From Amphimedon queenslandica (Eukaryota > Porifera > Demospongiae > Haplosclerida > Niphatidae): a DNA stretch of 26,148 nt. The notes beneath the pieces were generated by a model. That model had not been told where the DNA came from. It saw only the letters and a list, made by a program, of their open reading frames with translations, and made no database searches. The first letter of the stretch is position 1. Each line of letters starts with the position of its first letter. Made by a program: the position numbers and the translations under genes. Below, one piece after another: positions 10,169 through 20,600 of this stretch. Where the stretch lies: contig NW_003546745.1 in the NCBI RefSeq assembly GCF_000090795.2, positions 8,331 through 34,478 of the forward strand, in the 5' to 3' direction.

Positions 10169-10356
10169 TTTTTTTATTTTTAATTACATAATTATTATTA
10201 TATACCTAAAACTGCTTAAATTTTAAACCACAGCCTTCGGCAGTATGACACCTTTCATTATTATTGTTATATTATTATTCGGAATTATTTCTGCTGGATT
10301 TTATTCGTCACAAAAATAATTAAAATTATTATTATCATTAAACATAATATACATGC

Positions 10357-10390
<34 letters not shown>

Positions 10391-10651
10391 GCTATTATAC
10401 ATAAAATTAATAATAATTATTGATCATTATTAAATTATTATTGTTATCATTATAATTATTATAATTAATGAGTGTTGAAAGCCACCAATGGGCACATTAA
10501 TGTTATAATGGATTCTGAAGTCAAATTTATTATGGCTGGAAATCTGAGTATACGAGAAAATGGTTAAGTGGAGGAGGTAAAACCTGTGTAAGAGAGAAAG
10601 AGAGAGACAAAGAGAAAGAGGAGGGGAGGGGAGGGAATAAGTGTTGTCATG
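10164..10651. other. Convergent intergenic spacer
   Basis: 488 bp between the two stop codons, AT-rich, with an (ATA)n tract at about 10359-10390 and several ATTATT runs. Both transcripts must end here, so they may overlap. A GA tract at 10590-10632 lies in the - strand 3'UTR. No coding sequence seen. Confidence 0.7.
10526..10531 (-). terminator. Poly(A) signal of the RGS gene
   Basis: AATAAA on the - strand about 120 bases past the TGA stop at 10652. It is the first canonical hexamer downstream. Confidence 0.55.
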
Positions 10652-10813
10652 TCACAGTAGTGCAGCTTTGAATTCCGGCAATTTGACAAATCTACTATAG
10701 CTATCCCTTTGCATGAGAATGTAAATAGTGTGACAGGCTCGGTCAAATGTAGCTTCAGTGACTGAGGACATGTTGGACACTATCTCATCTCTAACTGTAT
10801 GATCTATGTTAAC
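10652..10813 (-). CDS. RGS last exon
   Basis: Acceptor CACACAG directly preceded by a CT-rich tract on the - strand; 53 codons then TGA. Encodes VNIDHTVRDEIV and the final RGS helices ending FKAALL. This is the C-terminal third of the RGS fold. Confidence 0.93.
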   Translation of the reverse strand, partial: VNIDHTVRDEIVSNMSSVTEATFDRACHTIYILMQRDSYSRFVKLPEFKAALL

Positions 10814-13385
10814 CTGTGTGGAGAGAAAGAGAGAGGGGGAGGGAGGGATGGAGAGAGAGGGGGGAAGAGAGAGGGAGGGAGAGAGAGAGGGGGAGGGAGG
10901 GAGGGAGAGAGAGAGGGGAGGGGAGAGAGAGAGAGGAGGGAGAGATAGGGAGAGAGAAAGTGTGTAATAAATGTAAAGGGAAAGAGGGAGAATGACATAA
11001 TATCAATAACATTGATTCCCCTTAAGAGGGAAGTATACTGTCTATAAACTACCATAAATGATAAGTGCTAATGACAACAGTTCAAGTATTTCATAAGCAA
11101 AAATTCATTATTAAGAGAGGGAGAGGGAAAGGCAGAAATTTGGGAATAAAAGCTACAGTGATGCTTTGTTGATCTAGCCCCTGCTACATAAGCCTCAGGC
11201 AAACAACATTATAGCAGTTGTGAAGAGTGGCTGTAAACATTAGTACAATAAAAACCAATTCTTTTAACCAACAGTCAGTTACACCTTGTAAGGAAACTAT
11301 AGCACTCTGTTACAAAGTATGACGTATTAAGGAAGGAAGGGGATCAGGAAAATAAAATAGAAAACAGCTGGTGTCAAAATAATGTAATGATAATGTTGGA
11401 TAATGTTTCAATGAGAAGTTTGATACAGTCCAAACACAAGATGATGATAAGAGGGTGCATTAATAAATACTGTACACCTAATAATACAATAATAATTAAT
11501 TCACGTGCATGTAAGTACATGTAAGCGCAATGTACGTGTACATGAAAATAATATCCGATTAAAAAGAGCAGAAATTATTATAAATGTACTAAAATTCCTT
11601 TGACTTTAAGTGTATCTATTCCGGTATAAATTACATAAAAACAAAGAGTGATATACTAACAGAGTATAAGTAAGATGATGTCAGAACATATGATCAGGTG
11701 TTTTGTATTATCTTTTGACCATTCACAGCCAAAGGCCGTGTTTACCCTCTACAGAAAACAAACCCTGGCCCTTTCCTCTGTCACTCAGACATTAATAAAC
11801 ATGAACATTAGACTTTATTAAATCATTAACACAGCTGGACAGACATAATAAAAGCAAGACAATTTGGTAGAAAATTAAATCATTATTTTACAATCAAAAT
11901 ACATTCCTATTGACCAATGTGTAAAAAATACAACTAAAATTCTATTTTCAACGGTAGATGTACATGTACATGAATATTGCACTCATAATAAAGACCCTAA
12001 TTGTATTTCACAGAATGAATCAGTCAACACTGAAGAAGCTTTGAAGTTTATGGTATACAAGTGTAATAAACAGAGAAAAAAAATTGACCCGAAATAGTGA
12101 TAATTGGGACTATCGATTAGCACGAAGATCAAAAGGCGACATTATGGATCTTATTATGTAAATGTAACACCTAGACATACGTGAATGAATGATGGGATAC
12201 GTAAAAGTTATGGCATTTTTGTAGTACTCCTGACTTGGAGTGCACAATTCTTAAAATGATTGAATCGTGCGAGTAATGGACACTTACATTCATTACTATG
12301 CTATAGCTGCTAGGAAAGGAATATTTGAAAGAGGGGGAGAGACAGACAGACAGGTTGAAAAGGAAGTACTGGCATATCAGGATAATAGAACACATGATGT
12401 AAGACAAAAGTAAGAAAACTGAACACTTAGAAAGATGAAATTGAAATGGTTTCAGGCACCATAACTACACACTTAAGCACATCCTTCATACCTCACCCCT
12501 TCTACAAACTTTAACCTTCTACAAACTTTAACTCTTTCCCAAGAAATATACACACACATGCACGTTCATCCTTTCTCTGACATACCAGGTTAGGTGCATT
12601 ATGAGCTATGTATTCAGCAAATATCCTCTCTGCTTCGCTCTGGAGCTTTTCCTTTGGAGCGAACTTGAATTTCTGACAGTCCTTCCAGAAGAGGATGTTC
12701 TCATCGCTACATTCCTTTTGGAGGAATCTCTCAAAAAGCTGGATACCAACTATTAGTGTGTGGTTCAGTTGTGTGTGCATAAAATAATTGATTTTCAAGG
12801 TATTATTGTGACTATCTTATCATTACTTGGATCACTGAGTAGATTGTCAAAGGAGGCTCCCCACTGCTGAACCTTGGCTTTTGAGACCCTAAGGAAGAGA
12901 AAAGGAGTTAGCAAGAGATGATCATTGCTTCAAAGAAAGATGAATGGTCAATAAAAATGAGATAAGGATGTTTACTTGGATAATGATAGCTCTTCTTTAC
13001 TCTTCTTCTTGGCACGAGAAGACCCTGCCTCACCCCTGTTGGTTAACCTAGGCAAAAAAGGGAATCTCTTTTGAGCATCTTCTACAGGCGAGGCAGCCAT
13101 TGTCCCATAGAGTGGTAAAACCCCAGTGCTAGAGCTAGTGGAGGCTGGAGTGATGAGGCTAGAGCGAGTGGCGACTGGAGATGAGGGTGTCAAATAGCGA
13201 CGCGGGGATACTTTCGGGACGCTTGGCTCTAAAGCAGACGCGTCTCCTCGACTTCCACTGATACCGAATAAGCCCAATCCACTGAAACTGTGGCTCCTAC
13301 CCTTTTTCTTCTTCTTTAATGGAGAACTGGACGAGGAGGAGTCTCGCCTCCCCGATCCGCCACCTCCCGCCGAAGACTTGAGCAT
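10652..13385 (-). CDS. RGS-domain protein (own gene, or 3' end of the C2-PDZ-DH-PH gene)
   Basis: Four exons on the - strand: 13385-12976, 12888-12827, 12749-12586, 10813-10652; phases agree and give 265 residues plus stop. Residues ~1-137 are Ser/Lys/Pro-rich leader (poly-Ser, PLKKKKKGRSHSFSG, a basic end RAKKKSKEE). Residues ~138-265 are a full RGS domain: VQQWGASFDNLLSDP, FLQKECSDENILFW, NAPNLVNID, then FDRACHTIYILMQRDSYSRF. The Glu-Asn pair in SDEN and the Asn in LVNID, which contact G-alpha switch regions in RGS4, are present, so it should accelerate GTP hydrolysis by Gi/Gq-type G-alpha. The ATG at 13385 is chosen because the frame is closed by TAA just before 13445. A good acceptor (TTCTTGTCAG) lies 33 bases before the ATG, so the true 5' end is probably spliced. 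No GoLoco or DEP domain is seen; R4-like by sequence. Confidence 0.85.
10814..12585 (-). other. Large RGS intron
   Basis: The acceptor side (10819-10960) is a GA tract on the + strand, so CT-rich on the gene's strand. Most of 11000-12500 is plain AT-rich DNA with few TACATGTA motifs (11510-11545, 11957-11972). I see no exon or element in it. Confidence 0.7.
12586..12749 (-). CDS. RGS central exon
   Basis: Two bases plus 54 codons between CTAATAG and CTG|GTATGT. It encodes GIQLFERFLQKECSDENILF and WKDCQKFKF up to AHNAPNL, the core of the RGS domain including the SDEN contact. Confidence 0.95.
12827..12888 (-). CDS. RGS first-helix exon (62 nt)
   Basis: Acceptor CTTCCTTAG, donor A|GTAATG. Encodes VSKAKVQQWGASFDNLLSDP, the first RGS helix. 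It joins in phase with both neighbours; the split codon gives Ile before GIQLF. Confidence 0.92.
12976..13385 (-). CDS. RGS leader exon (Ser/Lys-rich)
   Basis: 136 codons plus two bases, donor AA|GTAAAC. Low-complexity poly-Gly/poly-Ser, five consecutive Lys, and Ser-Pro sites. The reading frame is open from 13445, so if the acceptor ending at 13419 is used as coding splice, about ten more residues (VEALLVPRF) would precede the ATG. Confidence 0.8.
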
Positions 13386-14148
13386 AATAAAGCGCGGGAC
13401 GAGTAGGGCTTCCACAAAAATAACTGACAAGAATAAATCCAACACTTAGACTTTGCTTATACAAGTTTCTTCTTCTCCTAACCTCTAAGCCTACCTCTCT
13501 CTTTCTCCTCTCTAGACTAACTCTAGTTATTCTTAGTTAGGTATTTTCACCTTCTACACCTACAAGAGTCACACAAGCTGAGAAATAGTAATGCTATGGT
13601 AATTGTGATTGTAAAATAGCTGTCGAATGACAAATTGCTGATCAAATACCGGAACAATGGCGCGATTATCACTCGATGAGTAAGGTGTGGAGTTTATCAA
13701 AATTTAAGCAGCAGACCGTTTAATATTTCTAATAATAATCTAGACTCGATAAAAATGATGATTTTAAATTTGAAACTAGACAAAGCTTAGAAACAACATT
13801 GAGAATACTGTAAATAAGCATAGGACTATAATACAGCATACAATGTACATAACATGCACTCAATACTAATACAGTACATACTGATTATACAGCTGTACAT
13901 GATTGTGTCCATGTCCATGTACATGTACATATTATGACCTCTGTACCCATCCTTATTTCCAGGGATGTCATAATGTCATATTTTAACTATAGGATTGACC
14001 CCAATTTTCAAAAATGACAGTAATTCCTCCAAAGTATGCTACACCAAATTGTATAGCATTATCAAATCAAAATAAAATATTTCGACATTATCCATTATGC
14101 ATGTACATGTACACGAATCATGTACATATATAATGTACATGTACTTAC
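13386..14148 (-). promoter_or_regulatory. Junction region: intron or promoter of the RGS unit
   Basis: 760 bases between the DH-PH tail exon and the RGS leader. No coding exon could be built that restores phase. The - strand shows a GA-rich stretch at about 13480-13517. GA-rich stretches after donors are typical of this window, so an untranslated first exon may end near 13560. No TATA box is evident. TACATGTA repeats lie at 13910-13930 and 14100-14140. Confidence 0.35.
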
Positions 14149-14609
14149 CCAATAAAAGATATGCTGTCTATTGCTACCGGCTGACTTAGTGATTCCCCCC
14201 TCCTCCTCATCTTCTTCTTCTCAACAGCTCTCTCTCTGTCACTGGTCACTTCTTGAGATAAATTGTATGAGTCAGTAGACCATCTCCGCCCAAAAGCAAA
14301 CCTCGATCTCCTTCCCTTTGGCGACATACTCTCTTTCCGTCCCAGCTTGACAGGTTTTGTAGTCCTCTCTTGGGTACTTGGTACCTCTTTCTTTTCGGTT
14401 TTAGCGACAAATTTCGACGGGAGGACATCGAAAAGACTCCCGGCTAGCGGAGACTGAACAGGCCGTCCTGTTGTCACAGACATATTTGAGTTGAGTGTTC
14501 TTATAGGTGAGTCCTCAGATTGTCTTGAAGAGGGTAGCACCCTAAAAGGGCTCCTCCTCTCGTTAAATAGCTCATTCTTTAGTTCCCTTTGTCTTATCGT
14601 GTCCTTGGC
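14149..14609 (-). CDS. Basic Ser-rich tail exon
   Basis: 153 codons plus two bases, acceptor TTTTTGTAG. Contains KGRRSRFAFGRRWSTD and KKKMRRRGESLSQP, which look like basophilic-kinase/14-3-3 type sites. Ends SFIGG at a strong donor (GG|GTAAGT). Reading through gives an immediate TAA (14145-14147), so it could also be the last exon. Confidence 0.88.
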
Positions 14610-17600
14610 CTACAAAAAAATGAAAAGAATTTCAACTATGCACAAAAGCACTCCTCCCCAGGGTTGGGTTGGACTACAACTTTATTTGTTTTAGGAGCAT
14701 GCGGGGAAGGCATTCCACTCCCCTCCTATGAAGGGCACTCCTACACCAGTTGTTTGTATATCACAAACTGGTCATGCATTTTATGATTTTAATGACTATT
14801 AGGAAAGGAGGGGGTTGGCGTATCATAATCACTGTTATACTAAACTATAATATATTTATAATATCATTAATACTCAGTAATATCATACAATAGTATTGTG
14901 TAGTGCTAATGTTATTGTATTGTTTCCTATAGTGTTTATGTACACTCTCTGATAAACTACACAACACTATTGCTCCATGAACACTAATCACTGCCTTGAT
15001 AGCATTAAAATAATAATAATTATCAATAAATAACATTTTATGCATACATTTTACACAGAAAGAGATTATACATATATTAGAGAGAGAGAGATGAGTGAGG
15101 AAGTTTATGAGAGAGAAAATTTTCTAATTATTATTATGTATAATAAAAGTCATTATTATTATCATTATTATCATTATTATGATTGATGCTGAATATTGAA
15201 GATACATATGGTGCATGTGTAATGTGGTCAGCTCCTTCTTAAAGGTGATCTACCTTTGGGTTTCCTGTCGGCTTTGAATTGACTCGTATACTTCCCCCAA
15301 CCCTCTCCCTCAGCTTCTGCATCCACTGGTTCTTAGTTTGGAGGGAACTGGCCCTTAGGAGCCTGGAGTAAGACTGAGAGAGAGAGAGAGGGAGGGAGAG
15401 GGAGAGAGAGAGAGGGGGGGAGGAGGAGAAAGGGAGAGAGAGGGAGGGAGAGAGAGAGGGAGGGAGAGAGATATATATTTAAGTATCATAAGTACATGTA
15501 TGTATTACAATCCCCAACTCATTAGCCCAAGAGGAGAGAGAAGGAGGAAGGTGGGAAAATATCTTATAGTGCATACATAGAGTATCTACAAGCTGTTATG
15601 TCCAAACAATGTCCGAAGTGGGTACCGTCACCTGTACTTCAATCTACACTTAAGATAACGATTAACGAAACACAAATCAAAATAGTGCGAAGAGGTGGTC
15701 TACAGCTGACGCTGGCTATGCCGAAGTGTTGGAAGGTAAACAAGAGGTTTACATAGGAGCGCCTAGCAGAGGCCTTCGCTTCGCACCACTAAACACTTTC
15801 CCTATCACATTAGCTGATCTTGTTGCAACGTCATGCTTGAATGAGTGTTGATGAGATAATTCAAAACTTAAGTACAGAGTACATTTGTACATGAACAAAT
15901 AATTGTAATAATTGCACAGATAATTGTACTTATACATGTGCATGTACATCTATAATGTACACCATCTATTCTTCTATTTCTTTCCTCTTTCACATCTCCT
16001 CCTCCTCCTCCATTTAGCCTTTCTCTCTCTCTCCTAATCTCATTCTCTTAGTAACTTACACCATCCGATGAAACAACTTGAAACTCCTCTATAGAATTAA
16101 AAATAGAATCATAAATAAAGTGATTAGTTTTAAAAGTGTAAAATATCTAATAATCTATGCATGTCACTGTCATTGGACATTTAGACATGTACATGTACAT
16201 CTAAATGTACTTCTATCTTTTATGTTACTTTCTACCCTCCCTCCCTCTCCTCCTCTCTTTTCCTTTTTCCTTTCGTTATGCTCTCTTTTTCGCCCCTTCT
16301 CTATCTCTCCCTCTCTCTCCCTCTTCCTCCCCCTGTCCCTCTCTCTCCCTCTCCCTCTCTCCCTCTCCCTCTCCCTCTCTCTCTCACCTTGTCCACAGTT
16401 GATATCATTGACTGTCAGATCTTGCAATGCAAGAGGAGGTTCCAATACAGACAGACCCCGTCCACTTTTCTTAGTGACCAGGAGTAAGTCGGAGAAAAGA
16501 AGTAGAAATGCTTTCTTCTTCTTTTTCTTCCAAAAAATTTGGATCTCGTCTTCGTGGAGTAATACACGCCCGGGCGGAGAAAGAAGATCAAAAGACTACA
16601 GAAATAAGCAACAGTAAAGTACTTTTGCAATAGTAATTGGAATAGAATTTGTCAAATTTGGATTTTTATGAATTTTAATAGTTGCTAAAAATTTTGACAA
16701 AAATATTCTGTATATGGTTTTTTCATAAAAAATGATTAGGGGAGAATTCTCTGTTTTTATTTTATTGTTTGATATGTATACATGTTCTTATATTGTGTAG
16801 AAAGTTTAAGCTGATTCCAATAAAAATTAAATTTTTTACAAATTTTTAAAGTTGCTCCAAAATTGGGTAAAAGTCCCTGGACTATATACACAGTCTCGAG
16901 TCAAATTGTGCCAAAATTAAAAAGGAGAGATTTCTCAATTTTAATAATTTTTCTGATGCATATACATGTTCTTATGCTGTGTAGGAAGTTCGAGCAGATT
17001 CCGATCAAAATTTAATTTTTTACAAATTTTTAAAGTTGCTCCAAAATCAAGTAAAAGTCCGGCATGTGGGAGGAGGCATGGAGCTAAATTCATTAATGAT
17101 AATCAAGTAAACCAAATTAAAAATCCAAGGGGAAGCAAAGGAAACTACTAATGGCTGTAACTATATACAGCAACTATAAATAGCATAGATTTAAAATTTA
17201 AAACTATAAATTTTAACTATTATGATAATAGTCTATAGAGATGAATTCACACTGCAATACATTATAACTTGTAAACACAGCTTAACATAGTAAATTGGGA
17301 AAATTTCATTTATTAATTATTTTTACTTTTATTAATCAAATATCTAGTACATACATGTAAATGTACATTAATTGGCATACCATATAGTGGGAAATTTTAG
17401 AGGAAATTAAATTTGGCGAATTTGGTGTTTCAATAGCCATTTGCCAAAATAAAATCCTCCATTTTGAGCCATTATAATGCATGCTCAATGGCATGTGGCC
17501 ACAAATTCACCAAATTGAAAATCACCAATTACCAAAATTTAGCAATTTGCCAAATTTAACTCCCTCTAAAATTTCCCGCTATACGGTATCACTTACTTCT

Positions 17601-20600
17601 ATTTCATTCCCAAAACTTATTGTTGACTTGAGTTTCTCCATCGTCCTTATCTCACTCATCCAGTTCTGGCACAAGTCACTGCAACTTGGAGGGAGTATAT
17701 TCAATAAAGCTACAATGAGAATAATATTAGCATACTAAATATGTACATGTATTATTATTATTATTATCATTATATAGTAATATTATAACAGTATAATTAA
17801 TTTTCATTATCATTATTATGATTATATAGTTTTCCACAAGAAGGTATGGCATTAATTTTGAGCAAATTTAAAAATTCACAAAAAATTTAACTTTAATCTG
17901 AATCAGCTCAAACTTTCTACATAGCATCAAAACATGTATATGTACCAGGAAAAAAATGAAAATGGAAAAAATTTTACTCTTTCAATTTTAGCAAAATATT
18001 TTGGAGAAACTTTTAAAATTTGTAAAAAAATTAATCTTAATAAAAATCAGCTCAAACTTTCTATACAGCATTAGAACATGTATATGCATCAGGAAAAATT
18101 ATTAAAATGAATATTTCTTTTCTTTTCAATTTTGGCAAAATTTGGTCTGAGACCATGTACTATAGTACAGGGACTTTTGTCCAATTTTGGAGCAACTTTT
18201 AAAATTTGTAAAAAAATTAATCTTGATAGGAATCAGCTCAAACTTTCTACACAGCATAAGAAGATGTATAATGCATCAGGAAAAATTATTAAAATGAATA
18301 TTTCTCTTCTTTTCAATTTTGGCAAAATTTGGCCTGAGACCATGTACTATAGTACAGGGACTTTTACCCGATTTTGGAGCAACTTTAAAAATTCGTAAAA
18401 AAATAATTTTAATTGGAATCAACTCAAACTTTCTACACAATATAAAAACATGTAAATGCATCAGAAAAAATTATAAAAATGAGGAATTCTCTACTTTCCA
18501 TTTTTGGCAAAATTTGGCCCGAGACAGTGTACTATAGTACAGGGACTTTTGCCCAATTTTGGAGCAACGATAAAAATTCATAAAAAATTAATTTTGATTG
18601 GAATCAGCTCAAACTTTCTACACAGCATAAAAACATGTAAATGCATCAGAAAAAATTATAAAAATAAATATTTCTCTCCTTTTCAATTTTGGCAGAATTT
18701 GGTCTGAGACCATGTACTATAGTACAGGATGTTCAGCTCAATTTTGATTATCTTGAAAAATTCAAAAAATTTCAAATTTGATCGAAATCAGCTCAAATTT
18801 TCTACATAATGCAATTACAATTACAAGTATACAAGTATGTATCAGAAAAATTATAAAAATATGGAGAATCCTCTACTTTTCATGTGGTGGGAAACCCTGA
18901 TTATTAATATTAGTATAATAATGTACTGTGTATATCATAATAGTGCATTGATTTCTCTTACATGATATGATGTGGACTAAATACTGATGATCCTCAGAGT
19001 GTAATGGAGTCACATAGCTTATGTTGACCAGCAGTCTACTCATCTTTGGTAGATACTACACAATAAGAGAATAAAAAGGTTAAGAAACTTTCATAAATGC
19101 ATATATACATGTACATGCATGTAAAAGTATTTATGAAAAATAAAATATAAAGCTACATGTACATGTACATGCATAATTGATTGGACTATTATTATTATTT
19201 ATCATTATTATTATAAGGAGGAATTATTATTATTATTATTATTATTATATTATTATTATATTAAATACTTCAGTTCCAGCTTCTACGAATGAATAAATTG
19301 AAGGTAGAGAGTCTCCTATCACCGGATCCTATTTTTAAAAATATTTCATTATGTGAGTGGGTGTATCAATAAGAGACAGTCAGTACCTGAACGATTCTTT
19401 TGAATTCCGGTATTGTGAAAGCAACTGCTATTTCTTTTCTTGAGTTTTCAGAATTTCTTAAGTAGCCACTGAATATTTGCTTGAACAAATCCAACTGGAG
19501 AGAAAGAGGGGGGAGAGAGAGGGGGAGGGAGAGAGAAAGAGAGAGGGAGGGGGGGGAGGGGGAGAGAGAGAAGGAGAGAGAAAATATATATAAAAAAGGG
19601 AGAGAGAGTAGGAGATAACAAAAGAATGCAAAGAGGGAAAAAATGTACATTGTAATTACAATTAATGAAATTAGCATTGTTTTAGATGGTTTACTAGCTG
19701 TACCTTTCCACAATAAATATCAGCAAAATTCTCAACATAAAAAGGAACAGATGGCATGGCTCCAGACCACTGCACACACCTCGCTGAGATATTACTTAGA
19801 AAATACTTGGAAAGATCACACATCTACAGAATCAATGGAGAGGAAAAAGAAAGAGAGAGGATGAAAGGGAAAAGTGTAGAGTATGTAGATGTACATGTAC
19901 ATATAGTGGAGGAATGGAGAGAGAGAGGGGGGGGGGAGAGGGAAAAAACAACAAATGACAAATGTGAGGAACAAGTGGAAAAGGATTTTAAAATGAAGAG
20001 GAGTAATGAGTAAGAGAGAGAACAAAGAAGAAGAAAGACATGGCTCATGTACAACTTCCGAGGAATTACATGTAACTAGGGAAATTTCGGTGACTCAATA
20101 CTTTTGCAAATAGCTAACAAAGCTATTTATTTTGTGGGATTAATTTTTGCAACTGCACTGTGGCTTAATTGTAAAAAAATTAAGGATTTATTTTTTGCTT
20201 AATTACTATAGCAGAAATTTTGGGCCACAAAGCCAAGCAAGAGCAGCTATACTTTTGACAGTAGAAATGAAATACATGTACATGTACCTTAAGCCTACTA
20301 TTTTTAGCGTCTACTAAATTTAGCTATATTAGCGAGAGAGCTTTAAACCGCTAAATTAAATAGACGCCAAAATAATTATAATGGTTATTTTTTATAGTTA
20401 ATTTGGTTAAAAACGCTAAAATTAGTAACGCTAAACATGACTTTTGTTGATTTCGCTAAAATTAGTAGACGCAAATAATAGTAGGCTTAAGGTAAAGTGA
20501 AGTTACACTCACCCGCTCTATGTTCATGAAGATTGTTCTGTGACTGTTCTCTGAGAGAACTCCAGAGGAGAGTGGAGTCAAGTAAAGCTTGATTCCTTTC

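Noticed and set aside
11690-11860. Possible extra RGS exon or alternative 3' end
   Set aside because: A TTTCTGTAG-like acceptor exists on the - strand, but no open frame follows and nothing recognisable is encoded.
13560-13625. Candidate bridging exon (reads YFTITITIALLFLSL on - strand)
   Set aside because: Phase and splice sites are possible, but the hydrophobic product makes no sense between a cytosolic PH tail and an RGS leader.
14263-14786. + strand frames opposite the tail exon
   Set aside because: Shadows of the - strand exon and intron; no splice or homology support.
15749-15949. Possible PH exon FELSHQHSFKHDV
   Set aside because: It looked like a PH strand, but phase does not fit and the 29-nt exon at 16060-16088 fills the gap properly.
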